Of a DNA stretch of 64,000 nt, positions 31,961 to 42,852 are shown piece by piece. Below the pieces are notes generated by a model, which had not been told where the DNA came from, ran no database searches, and was given only the letters and a program-made list of their open reading frames with translations. Position 1 is the stretch's first letter. Each line of letters begins with the position of its first letter. This DNA comes from Tragulus kanchil (taxonomy: Eukaryota > Chordata > Mammalia > Artiodactyla > Tragulidae): contig JAIOJX010000030.1 of NCBI GenBank assembly GCA_022376925.1, positions 167,783,084-167,847,083 of the forward strand, read 5' to 3'. A program made the position numbers and the translations under genes.

Positions 31961-31977
31961 CCAGGAGGGGGCGCTAG
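31961..31977 (+). promoter_or_regulatory. CTCF-like motif (duplicate copy)
   Basis: Same 17 bases as 30869-30885, 1092 bp away through duplication 10. If the duplication were real, this would be a tandem pair of same-orientation CTCF sites; more likely it is one site. Confidence 0.55.
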
Positions 31978-32662
31978 CCACTCAGAGGAGCTGTGGAACG
32001 GCTGATCCCTGCAGGCTGGGCAAGCTGGGGAGAGGCCGCCACTGGGACTGGTTTCGGTGGGGATGATGGGGTCACTGCGTGTCAGAAGACACAGACAGCG
32101 ACGTTACCAGAACTGGGATGCACTCACCTGTGTGTAGGGAAGCATGTCTACTGACACGTGGTTTGCGAAGGAAAGTGGGGGTGTTTATTGTAAGCCGCGA
32201 AACAGGGAATCTTGGACAGTTAATGCTCAAAAAGCCCAAAGTCCCTGATGTGTTTCAGCAAAGCATTTTTAAAGGCCCGGCAAGGGAGGGGAGTCCCAGG
32301 GTATGTGATAATAGCTCATACACGATTCTCAGATTGGTGGATGGTGAGGTAAAGTAAAAAGACGATCACTTTTTGCAAATACTTGCTGGTTCGGCCAGAC
32401 TCCAGAGAGGATGTGCTCATTTTTTTCATTCTTTGAGAGTTTCAGCATCTGCAAAACAACTCAGGAAGTGCATATCAGGTACTGGTACCTAGGTGCTTCC
32501 CAGAGGAGCTCCAGCAGAGGATATGGGGGAGGGGTCTGTCCCAGGAAGGCCCCAGAGGGTCCTGCTTAGTTACAGGGACAAGGTGGCACCATTTCCTAAT
32601 GGCCACCAAAATGGCCAGCAGTTTTCTCAGGACTGCTTACCAGCTATCCTACCGACATCATT

Positions 32663-33084
32663 TGTATAGTGTTTCCTTACTCCATTATTTTTCTTTGCTT
32701 TTACTGTTAATACCTGCTCTGTAGCCTGTCCTAGCTATAAATCAACTGGGTGCTTTTACTTTGATCCTTTTTATCTTTCTTCCTAATCTTTGATGTTGGA
32801 GAAAACCATGTCCCAAAACATAATGGATTCTACTAACGTGTCATCTTTGGCATAAGATGAATTCTGAGTGCAGAGATGTGATTTGGAAGGTATGTTCCAC
32901 GTGTACAGCCCTCTGCCTGGGCTCCCTGAGCAGGGCTGACAGTAGCAATACCCCACTTCGGTATCTGGGCTTATTTCTGTGGTGTTAGGGACTGGTGAGC
33001 TGTCACTGCTGTTCGTGACAGGGGCTCTGCGTGCTAAGCCCAAGGATTCACGCTTTGAATCCCCTAGTGGCCAAAGAGGATAAG
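32663..33084. other. unique sequence, no gene
   Basis: Starts pyrimidine-rich ('tttttctttgcttttactg') and becomes mixed. No repeat is identified. Confidence 0.4.
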
Positions 33085-33140
33085 TGCTACTTTTGTCCCC
33101 ATTTCACAGATAAGGAAACTGTCAGCTAATCATTGGAAGT
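33085..33140 (+). mobile_element. MIR fragment
   Basis: 'tgtccccatttcacagataaggaaactg' is a well-kept MIR core. Confidence 0.75.
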
Positions 33141-33887
33141 GTGTCTCAGTGACCTTTACCTTTCCACCCCAGGCATCCAGGTATCACTGTGTGAGTCCCC
33201 CAAGACCTCCAGCCACAATGCCCTCCATCTGATGAGCATGAGGTGGCCACTCAGAACCAGCCATGAAAGGTGAGCAGTGTTTGATAGCAAGATGTGCTTG
33301 GCAGAGGCTGGGGGGAATATTTTGCAAATAGCAAGGCCTTCCTTAAACATAAGGTCGTGTTCAGTTAAAATAACCCAGTTTCCTGTTCTGTGTGATGCAG
33401 CTGGAGCTTGGGGTAGATGAGCAAGTGGCCAGGGTCCCCGACCACAATTCTCGCCTTCTGACTACAGGACTCCCCTTAAGGTAGCAAGGTCTGATCCCAT
33501 GTCCTCCCCTAAGCACACCACAGTCCTATTAACAGAGCGTTCAAGTGGGCAAAGGCAGTAAGTGATGTGGGAAAAGGCCTGTCTGCATTCTGGGTGTCAC
33601 TGTGATGAGCTTGCCCTCCGAGTCCTTCTGGAGGGCAGCCTCTGCCCTGAACTTCCTGCTGACTCACTCTGAATAAGGGCTCTGGCCCAAACAAGCTGCC
33701 TCGTTCTTTATCTCCTCTTCACTTGACTAGCCTAACCCATCAGAGGAGTAAAGAAAATAAAAAGCATTAACTATGAAATAAAATTTGCTTTAAAGAAAAG
33801 TTAAAAAGCATTTACAAAATATGTGTGGCCCCCACCAACCTGTGATTTCATCAGTGTTATTAATAGGCTGCTCCCCAGAAATTTGCT
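33141..33887. other. unique sequence, no gene
   Basis: Mixed DNA. 33740-33820 is AT-rich and repeat-like but unassigned. Confidence 0.4.
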
Positions 33888-33985
33888 TTAGGCCCCTTTG
33901 CCTCAGCTTCCCCATCTGCAAAATGGACACAAAAGCATGATCCCTTTTCCACTTTAGTACTTGTCAAGGATAAGAGAAACGGAGG
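33888..33985 (-). mobile_element. MIR fragment, antisense
   Basis: 'tttgcctcagcttccccatctgcaaaatgg' is the antisense MIR core. Confidence 0.75.
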
Positions 33986-35033
33986 TCAGGTGTATCTTCA
34001 GCGGAAAAGACAGGCTTTGCAAGGGGTCCTCTCATATTCCTTCATTTCTCTTCGACCTCCCTGGAAGCCTCCCCCCTTCCCTTCTCCAGAGCCCACAGGT
34101 CTGCAGCTACCGGCTCTGGGAGTGAGGGGCAGAGGAATGGCATCAGCTAGGTTGCAGTTTCGGCATTTGGTCTAAAGAAGATTACATCATCATCCTGTTT
34201 CCCCCCTAATAATGTGGAATAGGAGTGAGCAGAGGTGGGCAAATGAGAGTGCCTGGGACCCCAAACAGGAAACTCCGTCCACTTGCCCTCTAGGCTTAAA
34301 GACTTACATAAAAGCATGTCACGAGAGGCATTGAGCCAAACAAGAGCCAAGAGGCACTTTACGGGCACTGAGATAATGTTAGCTGTGCCCTGTCACTTTG
34401 TCTTAAAAAATACCCACGTGCAGAAGAGAACCCAGCAGTGAGGTCCCAGGCTGGCAGGATTCTCCACCTTCAGGACCGCCCACCCCCATCCGCAGTTGTT
34501 CAGCCATGAGTTAAGACAGCGGGGCATGGATTAAAGTGGATCGTCTCTTTTTTTATTTTTCCAGTAAAGCAACAACCAAACTAAGTGCATTTATTATCAT
34601 ACAATGTTGTGTGTGCCACTACCAGATATTTCCAATCTCCATATCAGTGCATTATTTTCAAAAAGTTAAAAACACAACCATATAAATATCAAACAAATGC
34701 ATGACGAAGATTTAGGAGGCCGTGAATGACTGAGCCAGTAAAAGAGCAGTTTGAGCCACGGTCTCTGGAATGCAGCTGAGCCCCCAGGTTGCCTTTGCTG
34801 GGTCTGAAGTCAGAGTGACTCTGAGGGTGACCATTTCCTGGAAATTTCTTGCAGAATGAAGGAGGCGGGATATCCTGTTGTGTGTTGAGAACAAGGACAG
34901 AGAGGCTCAGCAGTGCCTCCAGGTCAGTAGGGTTTTTTCCGGGCCTAAGGAGCGGGGTTCTGAGTTGGCTGTAGCCGTAGCTGAGGGCAGGACACACGTC
35001 TGATTCGGGGGTCCAAGGGTTGGTGGTGGGTGG
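33986..35033. other. unique sequence, no gene supported
   Basis: Includes an AT-rich stretch at 34540-34700 with an AATAAA on the minus strand ('gataataaatgc' in reverse). Upstream on that strand is a 154-codon frame with a leucine- and serine-rich start. No domain is recognised, and a MIR overlaps its 5' part, so a gene end here is only a possibility. Confidence 0.35.
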
Positions 35034-35080
35034 TGTTTTAGCGAAAAGGAAACTGAGGCACAGAGTGAAGCTGGAGCGTG
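35034..35080 (+). mobile_element. MIR fragment
   Basis: 'aggaaactgaggcacagagtgaag' is a near-consensus MIR core. Confidence 0.75.
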
Positions 35081-35321
35081 CAGACAGCAGCAGCAGGCTG
35101 TGTGAGCAGCCGCTCAGGTGGCTGGCAGGGCTGAGGGCGGGCAGCATCTTCACAGCTGAGTGATGTCACCCTCATGGGGCAGCCACATCCTTGGCGAGAA
35201 GTGGTCCTTGATCTTTCCTCTATTGTGGACCCCTCCTCATCTTGCTGTTCTTTTAAATGCTTCAGTTAAAATATCTAGGGTCTCAAAAGTGCTTTATTTT
35301 GAGCAAAATCTCAGGAGTACT

Positions 35322-35516
35322 GAAGTTGTCGTCTAGTTGCTGAGTCATGTCTGATTCTTTTCGACCCCATAGACTGTAGCCCGCCAGGCTCCTCTGTCCA
35401 TGGGATTTCCCAGGCAAGAATACGGGAGTGGGTTGCCATTTCCTCCTCCGGGATCTTCCACGTCTTCTGGACTGCAGGTAGATTCTTTACCATCTGAGCC
35501 ACCAGGGAAGCCCCAT
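35322..35516 (-). mobile_element. Bov-tA SINE, antisense
   Basis: 'gtcgtctagttgctgagtcatgtctgattc', 'cccgccaggctcctctgtccatggg', 'caggcaagaatacgggagtgggttgcc' and the head complement 'accatctgagccaccagggaagcccc'. Full length. Confidence 0.9.
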
Positions 35517-36275
35517 TTGTAAGTAGTTCCCCTATAATTTCATTAATAAATGAGAGAAGTTTTTAAAATAGTATTGCCAAGGAAACTGCATAGACTCCAC
35601 CCACCTCCAAATTCTCCCCTCTGCCTTGGTCCACACCGCCTTCCTGCTCCTCTGAATAACCTCCTACCCCAGGCATGCAAGCCCCTCCACTGGCAGGAGA
35701 GCTGCCTCTGCCCCCAAGACTGGGAGGCAGCTTTGAGGTGTCACCCGTGGGGCTGGAGTCTGGAGCTGCCCCGGGTCCTCTTTAGGGGCTGACAGAGGTG
35801 GACCCTCAAGCCGCTGCAGTAATGCTGTTCTGCAAGAATCATGTCAGCAGTGAGCCTGGGTCTAGATAGGCTGGGAGTGGTTTCTCCAAGAGGTGACTAC
35901 GCTCAGCACCCCCAACCTGCTGAATAATGACAGGAAATTTGGGGACTTGTGATTTGTCCCTCAGTCTTGCTAGTGTGATCTCCCCAAATAATGTCAGACC
36001 ATCTCCTAACCATGAAGGTGCGACTGCGGGGGGTCCCGGCAGGTGTGCAAGCCTGGGGGGGCTGTGCTCTCCAGCATCTCCCCAGCTCCCGGCTGCACAG
36101 GTACGTGAAGCGGGGGCATCTCACCCATTCTCCAGTCCACTCCTCAGTATCTTTTCTTGAGTACTTTCTGGCACATGGGGGTGACCTTCTGTTCAGAAGC
36201 AGAACCTCCCTTTGCTGCTGTGTTAAGCCACGTTTCATTCAGATGTTCCTCCAAGACTACATTAGTTGCTGTTGC
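35517..36275. other. unique sequence, no gene supported
   Basis: Proline-rich frames on both strands between 35550 and 36240 are GC-composition effects. No domain is seen. Confidence 0.4.
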
Positions 36276-36712
36276 TTTTTTAAAGTTTTATTGGAATATA
36301 GTTATCTACAAAGTTGAATACAAGGTTAGTTTCAGTGTACAGAAAAGTGATTCAGTTATACATATAGCCGTTCTTATTACTACAGAATATTGAGGAGAGT
36401 TTCCTGCGTTCACCACAGGTCCTTGTTAATTATCTGTTTTGTATGTAATAGTATATGCATGTTCCTCACACCTCCTAATTAATCACTTCCTCCTGTGTTT
36501 CCCCTTTGGTAACCAGAAGCTTGATTTTGGGATCTGTGAGTTTGTTTCGATTTTGTAAAGAAAAAACAAAAATTTATTTGTCATTTTTTTTAAATTAGAT
36601 CCCACCTGTAAGGGGTGTCTTATGGTATTTGTCTTTCCCTTTCTTGGCTCACTTAGTATGATCAGCTCTGTCTGTCCATGTTGCTGCAAATGGCATTATT
36701 TCCTTTTTTACA
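36276..36712 (-). mobile_element. artiodactyl L1 3' end, antisense
   Basis: 'agttttattggaatatagttatctac', 'tgtacagaaaagtgattcagttatacata', 'cctgtgtttcccctttggtaacc', 'tatggtatttgtctttccctttcttggctcac' and 'ccatgttgctgcaaatggcattatttcc' are antisense L1 3' UTR and ORF2-end hallmarks. More diverged than the copy at 17715. Confidence 0.85.
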
Positions 36713-37735
36713 GATTGAGGAAAATGCAGACCTGCGGTGACAGAGGCCTTAGAACCTCGCAGGAGGAGATCCTCGGAGCTCCACGGTCAGGAAGTGCGGG
36801 AGGAAACAGGACTTTAAAAGCAGAAAAAGTAGGTCTGCTGAGAACCAGAGCTGGCCAGCCAGCCCTCTGAGGTCTCCATGCCAGGTAAGGTTTTCAAACA
36901 ACTTCTTTTCTTCCCTGAGAAAAATGGCTTAGGCAAGCTTCCCCAGTGTGCATTTTGTCTGACAAGAGAGCATTTTGTCCTCTGTCAGTGGAAACACTGA
37001 GAACAAAGCACGAGGGGCACTGCCAAGAGGCAGGCGCTGGAACCCCGGCCTCTCCGCAGCCGCCTCTGTCTGGGGTCTCAGATGCGCCCAGAAGGGCTCT
37101 CCCCGGGACCTGGGCAGGCAGCTGGACAGGCGGCGACAGTCACCCCACGGATGCCTCAGCTCTGGTCAGTGGGCACAGGGGCTTTGCAAGAAAATGGAGA
37201 CGGGGCTGTCTAGTTCATTTATTAATAGGCGTTTGTCACACACCAGGTTAGGAAATAATCCTCCCATTGTTAGCCTGGCTTAATCCGACCGTTGTCAAGA
37301 TGTCTTCCGGGACCTCGCAGGGGAGAGAGGTGCTCTCACAAAAGAAATCCCTTTTCAGAGATAAATGCAGATGTCCCTCTCGGGACCATGGGCCTGTCCC
37401 TGCGAGCAAGTGTGTGTCTCGCACGGCTTTCAAGGCAGCAAGGAAACCTGCTTTGTCACTGGGTCCTAGATTTCTTGCAGTCACTCCTTAGGTGTTTTTT
37501 GTATAAGCAGAGGCTTCTATATACTGGCTTTCTTTAAAACAAGGGTTGTTTTATTTTTCTTGCATTTGGTTGGTTCCTAAAATAGTGACAAACAGCATTA
37601 TTCAGGAGAAGGGCAAGAAGGCTTAGCTTGCTCTGAAGAACGCCTGTGTGTGATAATCATCGTCACCCGACAGTTTTCACTACCCCCCCAGCACACCCCC
37701 TCAACCACCCTATATTTATTTTAGATGACCACTAT
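36713..37735. other. unique sequence, no gene supported
   Basis: GC-rich frames up to 102 codons at 36946-37283 on two plus-strand frames at once, hence not coding. The start resembles a MIR core ('ttacagattgaggaaaatg'). Confidence 0.4.
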
Positions 37736-37890
37736 ATTTATTTTAGTTTGTTTATTTTTGGCTGTGCTGTGCAGCTCATGAGATCTTAGTTCCCCGACCA
37801 GAGACTGAACCCGGACTCTCGCAGCACAAGTGTGGAGTCCCAACCACTTGACAGCCAGGGGAGTGCCTGCAATTTAAAAAAAAAAAAAAA
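37736..37890 (-). mobile_element. CHR-2 SINE, antisense
   Basis: 'ttatttttggctgtgctgtgcagctcatgagatcttagttccccgaccagagactgaaccc' pattern with 'aagtgtggagtcccaaccacttgac', followed by an A16 run. Confidence 0.85.
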
Positions 37891-38635
37891 AGAATTAACC
37901 CTACAGTGTCTTCAAAGTCAGTGAAGAATGAGAAGCAGAGTCCTGAGAGCAAAGTGAAAAGCAGGTCTTTGTCGGTTGTATAAAACTGTCACAGTGAAAA
38001 CCTGAGTGAAGAAACTCAAGTAGGTTCTCTCCCTTGATAGGATGTGAGTGCTGAGAGCGACAGAACCCCACACAAGGCAGGAATGAGCCAGCTTCACTTT
38101 GGATGTAAAAGAACAGGAAACACACAGACACACACGCAAGCATCAAATTTACAGAGTAGGAAAGAAGAAATCATAAACTCCGTGATGCTAAGTCGCATTC
38201 ACGACAAAAACAAATTTTCTGAATCTTCTGAAAGTGACTTAACCCCTAAAAGAAGCTTCCTGCAGCCGCTCTTCAGATGTAGGGTGCTTATTATTCTGCT
38301 CCCAGCCTTTAGTTTCCTCCCACACCTCCCCGCAGAAGGCTGTCGCAGAAGGCTGCGCTCAGCGACAGCCATCCGTCCTGAGGAGGAGCTTTGCCTCAGA
38401 CTTTCATCATGAGCGGGGATGTGTGATTGATCCTGCCACCCGCAAAGCAGGGGGTCGCCGAGGCTGTCCTTCCTGCAATAAGCAAAGTTCAGAGCTGTTT
38501 GCATTCGGCTAGGTAAGCAGGACTCTCCAGACCTGAGCTGAGGGGCTGCCCTCTCAGCAGGAATTCTCACCCCAGCAGCACACAGGTATGCCTCGGTGGG
38601 CGCACCTGAGCCACGGAGGCCCCAGGGTCAGAGCT
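37891..38635. other. unique sequence, no gene supported
   Basis: A 122-codon plus frame and a 123-codon minus frame overlap at 38044-38570. Neither has a recognisable domain. 'acacacagacacacacgc' at 38118 is a short CA-rich patch. Confidence 0.4.
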
Positions 38636-38639
38636 GCTC

Positions 38640-38815
38640 ACGTTTGCGAATAGCCTGACTCTGTCAGGTTTTAATTAGCATGAAGTATTGCAAACCCATT
38701 TTGTTCAAGAGGTTGGCAAATGAAAATTGGATTAAAATCTGTCCCATAAACCTCGGCTGTATGGAGTTTACCCTAATCCCAGCTAGAGGTTAGGATATCC
38801 TAATTTTTGCAGAAA
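38640..38815. promoter_or_regulatory. candidate conserved noncoding element
   Basis: AT-rich island in GC-rich DNA, free of known repeats, with 'gttttaattagcatgaag', 'tggcaaatgaaaattggattaaaatc' and 'gttaggatatcctaattt' (a palindromic AGGATATCCT). Homeodomain-like TAATTA and TAAT cores are dense. Conservation is inferred only. Confidence 0.25.
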
Positions 38816-39059
38816 AGGAGTCTTGAGTTTGGGGGCTTTTTTTTTTTGGCCTTATCCTGCTCCCCCACAAAAATGTAAGTACAGGATTCTTCCAGAAAAA
38901 AAAGGGAAAGGCAAAATAACTGCATTTGGCGTGGATGTAACTTGGACTAAATAAATGCTCCAGGGAGCTGGTGATTTGGGAGGCCCACCCTTGACTCAGA
39001 TGCTCAGTAGAAGCAGCAGCGTCACATCAGCTGGATTCGGTGGCCTGGGGCAGGGAGTG

Positions 39060-39240
39060 CCTGTGGCCCCGGGCTCAAGCCACAGCTCTACGGCTGCTTT
39101 CAAGCTGCCACTTTGGGTAAGTTCATTGTCGTTTCTGAGCCTCTTATTTTATGTTTCCTTTTTATTTAAATAGCAGTTTAATCCTTACACGTCTGTTTCC
39201 TTAAAGTAGGAAAGCGGTAAAACAGCACTGTCTCACCCGG
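39060..39240 (-). mobile_element. MIR SINE, antisense
   Basis: 'gctctacggctgctttcaagctgccactttgggtaagttcattgtc' type order with 'tctgagcctcttattttatg' follows the antisense MIR ('gccacttactagctgtgtgaccttgggcaagtta...'). Diverged. Confidence 0.65.
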
Positions 39241-39940
39241 ACTAGAATTCAACAAGACGGTGACTGCGGAGGATCAAGCCCAATACTGTAAGTTCTCAAC
39301 TCGCCGTGTGGTCAGACGTCGTCAGCAGATCTAGCAGGACCCAGGAGAGGTGGGGTGTGTCCAGTGGCTGGGTTGCCAGGGGAAGCAGACACCACGGCTC
39401 TTCTCACAGCAGCAAAAGTCCTCCTTCACATCTCAGGCAAGAAGCCTGTCCTGATCCACCCGGCGCCAGAGAGGGTCAGTCCTCCACTCTCCAGGTTTTC
39501 ACGACACTAAGTGCTCACGTCCAAGTGTACGTTCAGATCTGTCCAAGCGCCAGGGTACTTCTATACCTGTGCACACACTGTCAGTTACAGAACACACACA
39601 TATCTTAGGGCTCAGAGTAAAGGCTGACGCACAGACGAATGTAAAAGGGACGGTGGAGCTGAGGACATTGGGGGAAACTATGGTTGATCAGCACTCAGCC
39701 TGGCTCCATCTCCTGACCTTGTGTTGGAAGCCGGACTCTGTGCTGCTTTTCTCCAGTGATTCTCACAACGTTTCCACGCAGGCTGAGGGGCGATGAGGCG
39801 GCAGATGGATGGAGGATGGAGAGGGAAGCCTGTTACCCTGCAGAAGACTCCGTAACTCATAAGCGCCGTTACTTACGGGGCGATGCCTGTGTTTTACCAG
39901 TTGTGCCAGGCAGCTCCCACCTGCAAATTCACCCTGTCCT
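39241..39940. other. unique sequence with MIR-like traces
   Basis: No gene. 'gattctcacaacgtttccacgcaggctgagg' near 39755 recalls MIR. Confidence 0.4.
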
Positions 39941-40035
39941 CGCCATAACCTTGCCATGCTGGGACTGTAAGATTCTGAAAGATCGAGTACCTTGTACTGA
40001 GTCACACCGTAATAGGCCACAACTCAGTCCCTGGA
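39941..40035 (+). mobile_element. MIR-like fragment
   Basis: 'tcgccataaccttgccatgctgggactg' and 'gtaccttgtactgagtcacaccgtaatagg' keep the MIR order 'cataacaacc...ggtcacacagctagtaag' loosely. Confidence 0.45.
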
Positions 40036-40354
40036 AATCTAATCACAGATCCTGTGCTTATCCACCTCGAATCCCTCTTCCCGCCCACCAGAGCTGCCAG
40101 GGGCAACACAGAGCCCAGTGGTAACAAGAGAAGAAAGGGCTTCTCCCAGCCAGGTTGCTATAACTCACTGGCAAGAGAGTGAGGGTTACCTCGGAAGACC
40201 CTAAAAGCCAGGCTCACGTGGGATGTGGCCGTGCGCTTAGCCTGTGTGCTACGGAAGTGGCAGACGACAGAGTTGGGAATGAGTCTCACAGCCTCTGCGA
40301 ACACTCGCTTACCTTTCCAGGGCCTGCTCCGCATGTGCCTGCTCCGTCCGGGGT

Positions 40355-40485
40355 GATGAGCGTGGCTGAGGCCCCTGAAGCCTCACAGCAACCCACACGC
40401 CAGGTTCTGCTCACCCCGTGGAAGAGGAAAGGATCTGCCTGAGGTCGCGGAGGGAGAGGCGGTCCCGCAGGGCTGGACCTGGTAG
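40355..40485 (+). mobile_element. MIR fragment
   Basis: 'agcctcacagcaacccacacgcc' then 'gtggaagaggaaaggatctgcctgaggtcgcgg' follow the MIR core and its 'cttgcccaaggtcac' part. The 195-codon minus frame at 40286-40873 runs across this MIR. Confidence 0.6.
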
Positions 40486-40985
40486 ACACAGGCAAAACGT
40501 GCAGATGCTGTGGGGCCCGGACAGGCTGCTCTTCTCCGCGGCAGTGGACGCCGGGCAAGAGCGTCGTCAGGTAAGGATACGTGTCCTCCAATAATTCATG
40601 TGAATAATTCCACTTGGCGCTAGAGTGGGGGCACCAGAGAGAAAGAGGGATACACACCCCTTCGGTCGTGCTCCAGGCCTTGCAAAAGGCTGTCTTGATC
40701 AGATTTTCCTTTTTTAACCCTTCCCGCTTAGCGCAGTCAGCTGCCAGCTGGGAGAGGCTTCTGGAAAGGGTTTGGAGGCCCACTGAGAGCCCTGACGTCC
40801 TTGTCTGAAAGGCACTGACGCTGGCAGCTGTCCAAACACTGTGGTTGACTTTCAAACCATGTAACTGAAACAATATTTTTTTAAAAAAACTAACCCTATC
40901 TGATTAAGTCTAACTTTCTCCAGAGTAGGAGAAAGATCTTGGCGAGTTAAAAAAAAAGCCCTTCTGTGTACTGTTTGCACCATTG
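40486..40985. other. unique sequence, no gene supported
   Basis: Nothing recognised beyond the long minus frame noted as rejected. Confidence 0.4.
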
Positions 40986-41059
40986 GATTGACCAGACAGG
41001 GCCACAAAGCTGATACAACAGGATTAGCAAAATTGCATTGTTGGCCGTAGGCGCGGCGT

Positions 41060-41235
41060 GACACGTGCTACAGCACAGGCATTTGGCAGGATTAACCTGA
41101 CAGGGATAAAGATGTAGCAGACAAGGGGCTGAATTAATGGGCTGGCATGACCGAGGCGGGGAAATCTATTTGCATGCGATATTAACTATGCTAATAAACT
41201 CTGGCTGGGCTCGCCAGGCCTGCTGGTCCTCTCTG
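41060..41235. promoter_or_regulatory. candidate conserved enhancer-like element (also at about 42142-42317)
   Basis: Repeat-free, AT-richer island with a perfect POU octamer 'atttgcat' (41168-41175), 'gctgaattaatggg', 'gatattaactatgctaataaac' and a GATA-like 'gggataaagatg'. Such clustering is typical of conserved developmental enhancers. The call is inference. Confidence 0.3.
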
Positions 41236-41772
41236 AACCAGGATTTTTGATGGTAAAGCCCACCTGAAGTCTTCCACCCAAGAGGGGCTAACGCAGGCAG
41301 GCTTCCCAGGCTGCCTTTAGACTGGTGTTTCCTGTCATCCTAGAATAAACAAACGCCCATTTTCACATACCTGTGGCAGCATGGGTGCCTGCTGACTGTG
41401 TAGAATGATCCCCCTACCTCGGTTTGAGTGCCAGAGGCGCCTCCATTTAGAGGGTGAGTGTCCCTGAAAAACAATGAAGAAACCTTAAGTACAACACACT
41501 CGACAGAATACCTACGAGGAATGGGTGGGTTTCCCTGATGTGTACATCCTACTCGCCTGAAGTCAGGGCGAGATCAGGGTGAGCAAACAAGCCAGGGTGT
41601 AAATTCTCAGAAGGTGGTCGTGGCCCCTCTCACACAAGGGCAGCCTCAGCACCTGAGAGCGAGCACCTCGGGCCTCTCATCCTGGTCCTGCTGAACATGA
41701 CTGTGGGATCAGGGAAGATAGAGTTATTCAGGATGCAGGCACACTTAAAGACACTCACACTATTGCTAACGC
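41236..41772. other. unique sequence, no gene
   Basis: A 95-codon minus frame (41630-41917) repeats in the duplicate but has no domain. Confidence 0.4.
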
Positions 41773-42852
41773 ATAGCTGAGTGTTCGGTTGAGGGCGTGT
41801 GTAGGCGGAGGCTGGGCAGGTGAGAGCGGGGGACCGAGAGAGAGAGTCACCCTCCAGGTGACTGCTGTGGGTGGCCAGGCATCTCTGCCAGCGTGGGTGG
41901 GCAAGAGACCAGCGCATTTCCCACTAGCTCCCAAGCATCAGTGATGAGGGACGTTAACTCTGGGTACCCAGCAGGCCGACCACACTTCAGCTGCAGACCA
42001 AGGAGGCCCTGCCAGCCCAGGGCACCCTGTGGACAAGGACAGTGGTGCTGCCTGCTGCCAAGGACATGTGATTGACCAGACAGGGCCACAAAGCTGATAC
42101 AACAGGATTAGCAAAATTGCATTGTTGGCCGAGGCGCGCGTGACACGTGCTACAGCACAGGCATTTGGCAGGATTAACCTGACAGGGATAAAGATGTAGC
42201 AGACAAGGGGCTGAATTAATGGGCTGGCATGACCGAGGCGGGGAAATCTATTTGCATGCGATATTAACTATGCTAATAAACTCTGGCTGGGCTCGCCAGG
42301 CCTGCTGGTCCTCTCTGAACCAGGATTTTTGATGGTAAAGCCCACCTGAAGTCTTCCACCCAAGAGGGGCTAACGCAGGCAGGCTTCCCAGGCTGCCTTT
42401 AGACTGGTGTTTCCTGTCATCCTAGAATAAACAAACGCCCATTTTCACATACCTGTGGCAGCATGGGTGCCTGCTGACTGTGTAGAATGATCCCCCTACC
42501 TCGGTTTGAGTGCCAGAGGCGCCTCCATTTAGAGGGTGAGTGTCCCTGAAAAACAATGAAGAAACCTTAAGTACAACACACTCGACAGAATACCTACGAG
42601 GAATGGGTGGGTTTCCCTGATGTGTACATCCTACTCGCCTGAAGTCAGGGCGAGATCAGGGTGAGCAAACAAGCCAGGGTGTAAATTCTCAGAAGGTGGT
42701 CGTGGCCCCTCTCACACAAGGGCAGCCTCAGCACCTGAGAGCGAGCACCTCGGGCCTCTCATCCTGGTCCTGCTGAACATGACTGTGGGATCAGGGAAGA
42801 TAGAGTTATTCAGGATGCAGGCACACTTAAAGACACTCACACTATTGCTAAC

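Larger units (their letters stand above)
30501..32662. repeat. tandem duplication 10, unit 1093 bp
   Basis: Copy A 30501-31593, copy B 31594-32662, starting mid-SINE at 'gggatcgcaaagagtcag'. Copy A's edge is 'cgacatcattttctgacctgagcgtgcaaaata', where 'gagcgtgca' seems lifted from the SINE end; copy B reads 'cgacatcatttgtatagtg'. A single G is lost in 'caggga' versus 'cagga'. Confidence 0.97.

Noticed and set aside
34540..35153. 3' end of a minus-strand gene (AATAAA plus 154-codon frame)
   Set aside because: A single hexamer in AT-rich DNA and a frame without domains, with MIR sequence inside it, are insufficient. Kept only as a remark in the feature list.
40286..40873. 195-codon minus-strand frame as a gene
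   Set aside because: It crosses a MIR fragment, has no recognisable domain, and lies in GC-rich DNA where long chance frames are common.
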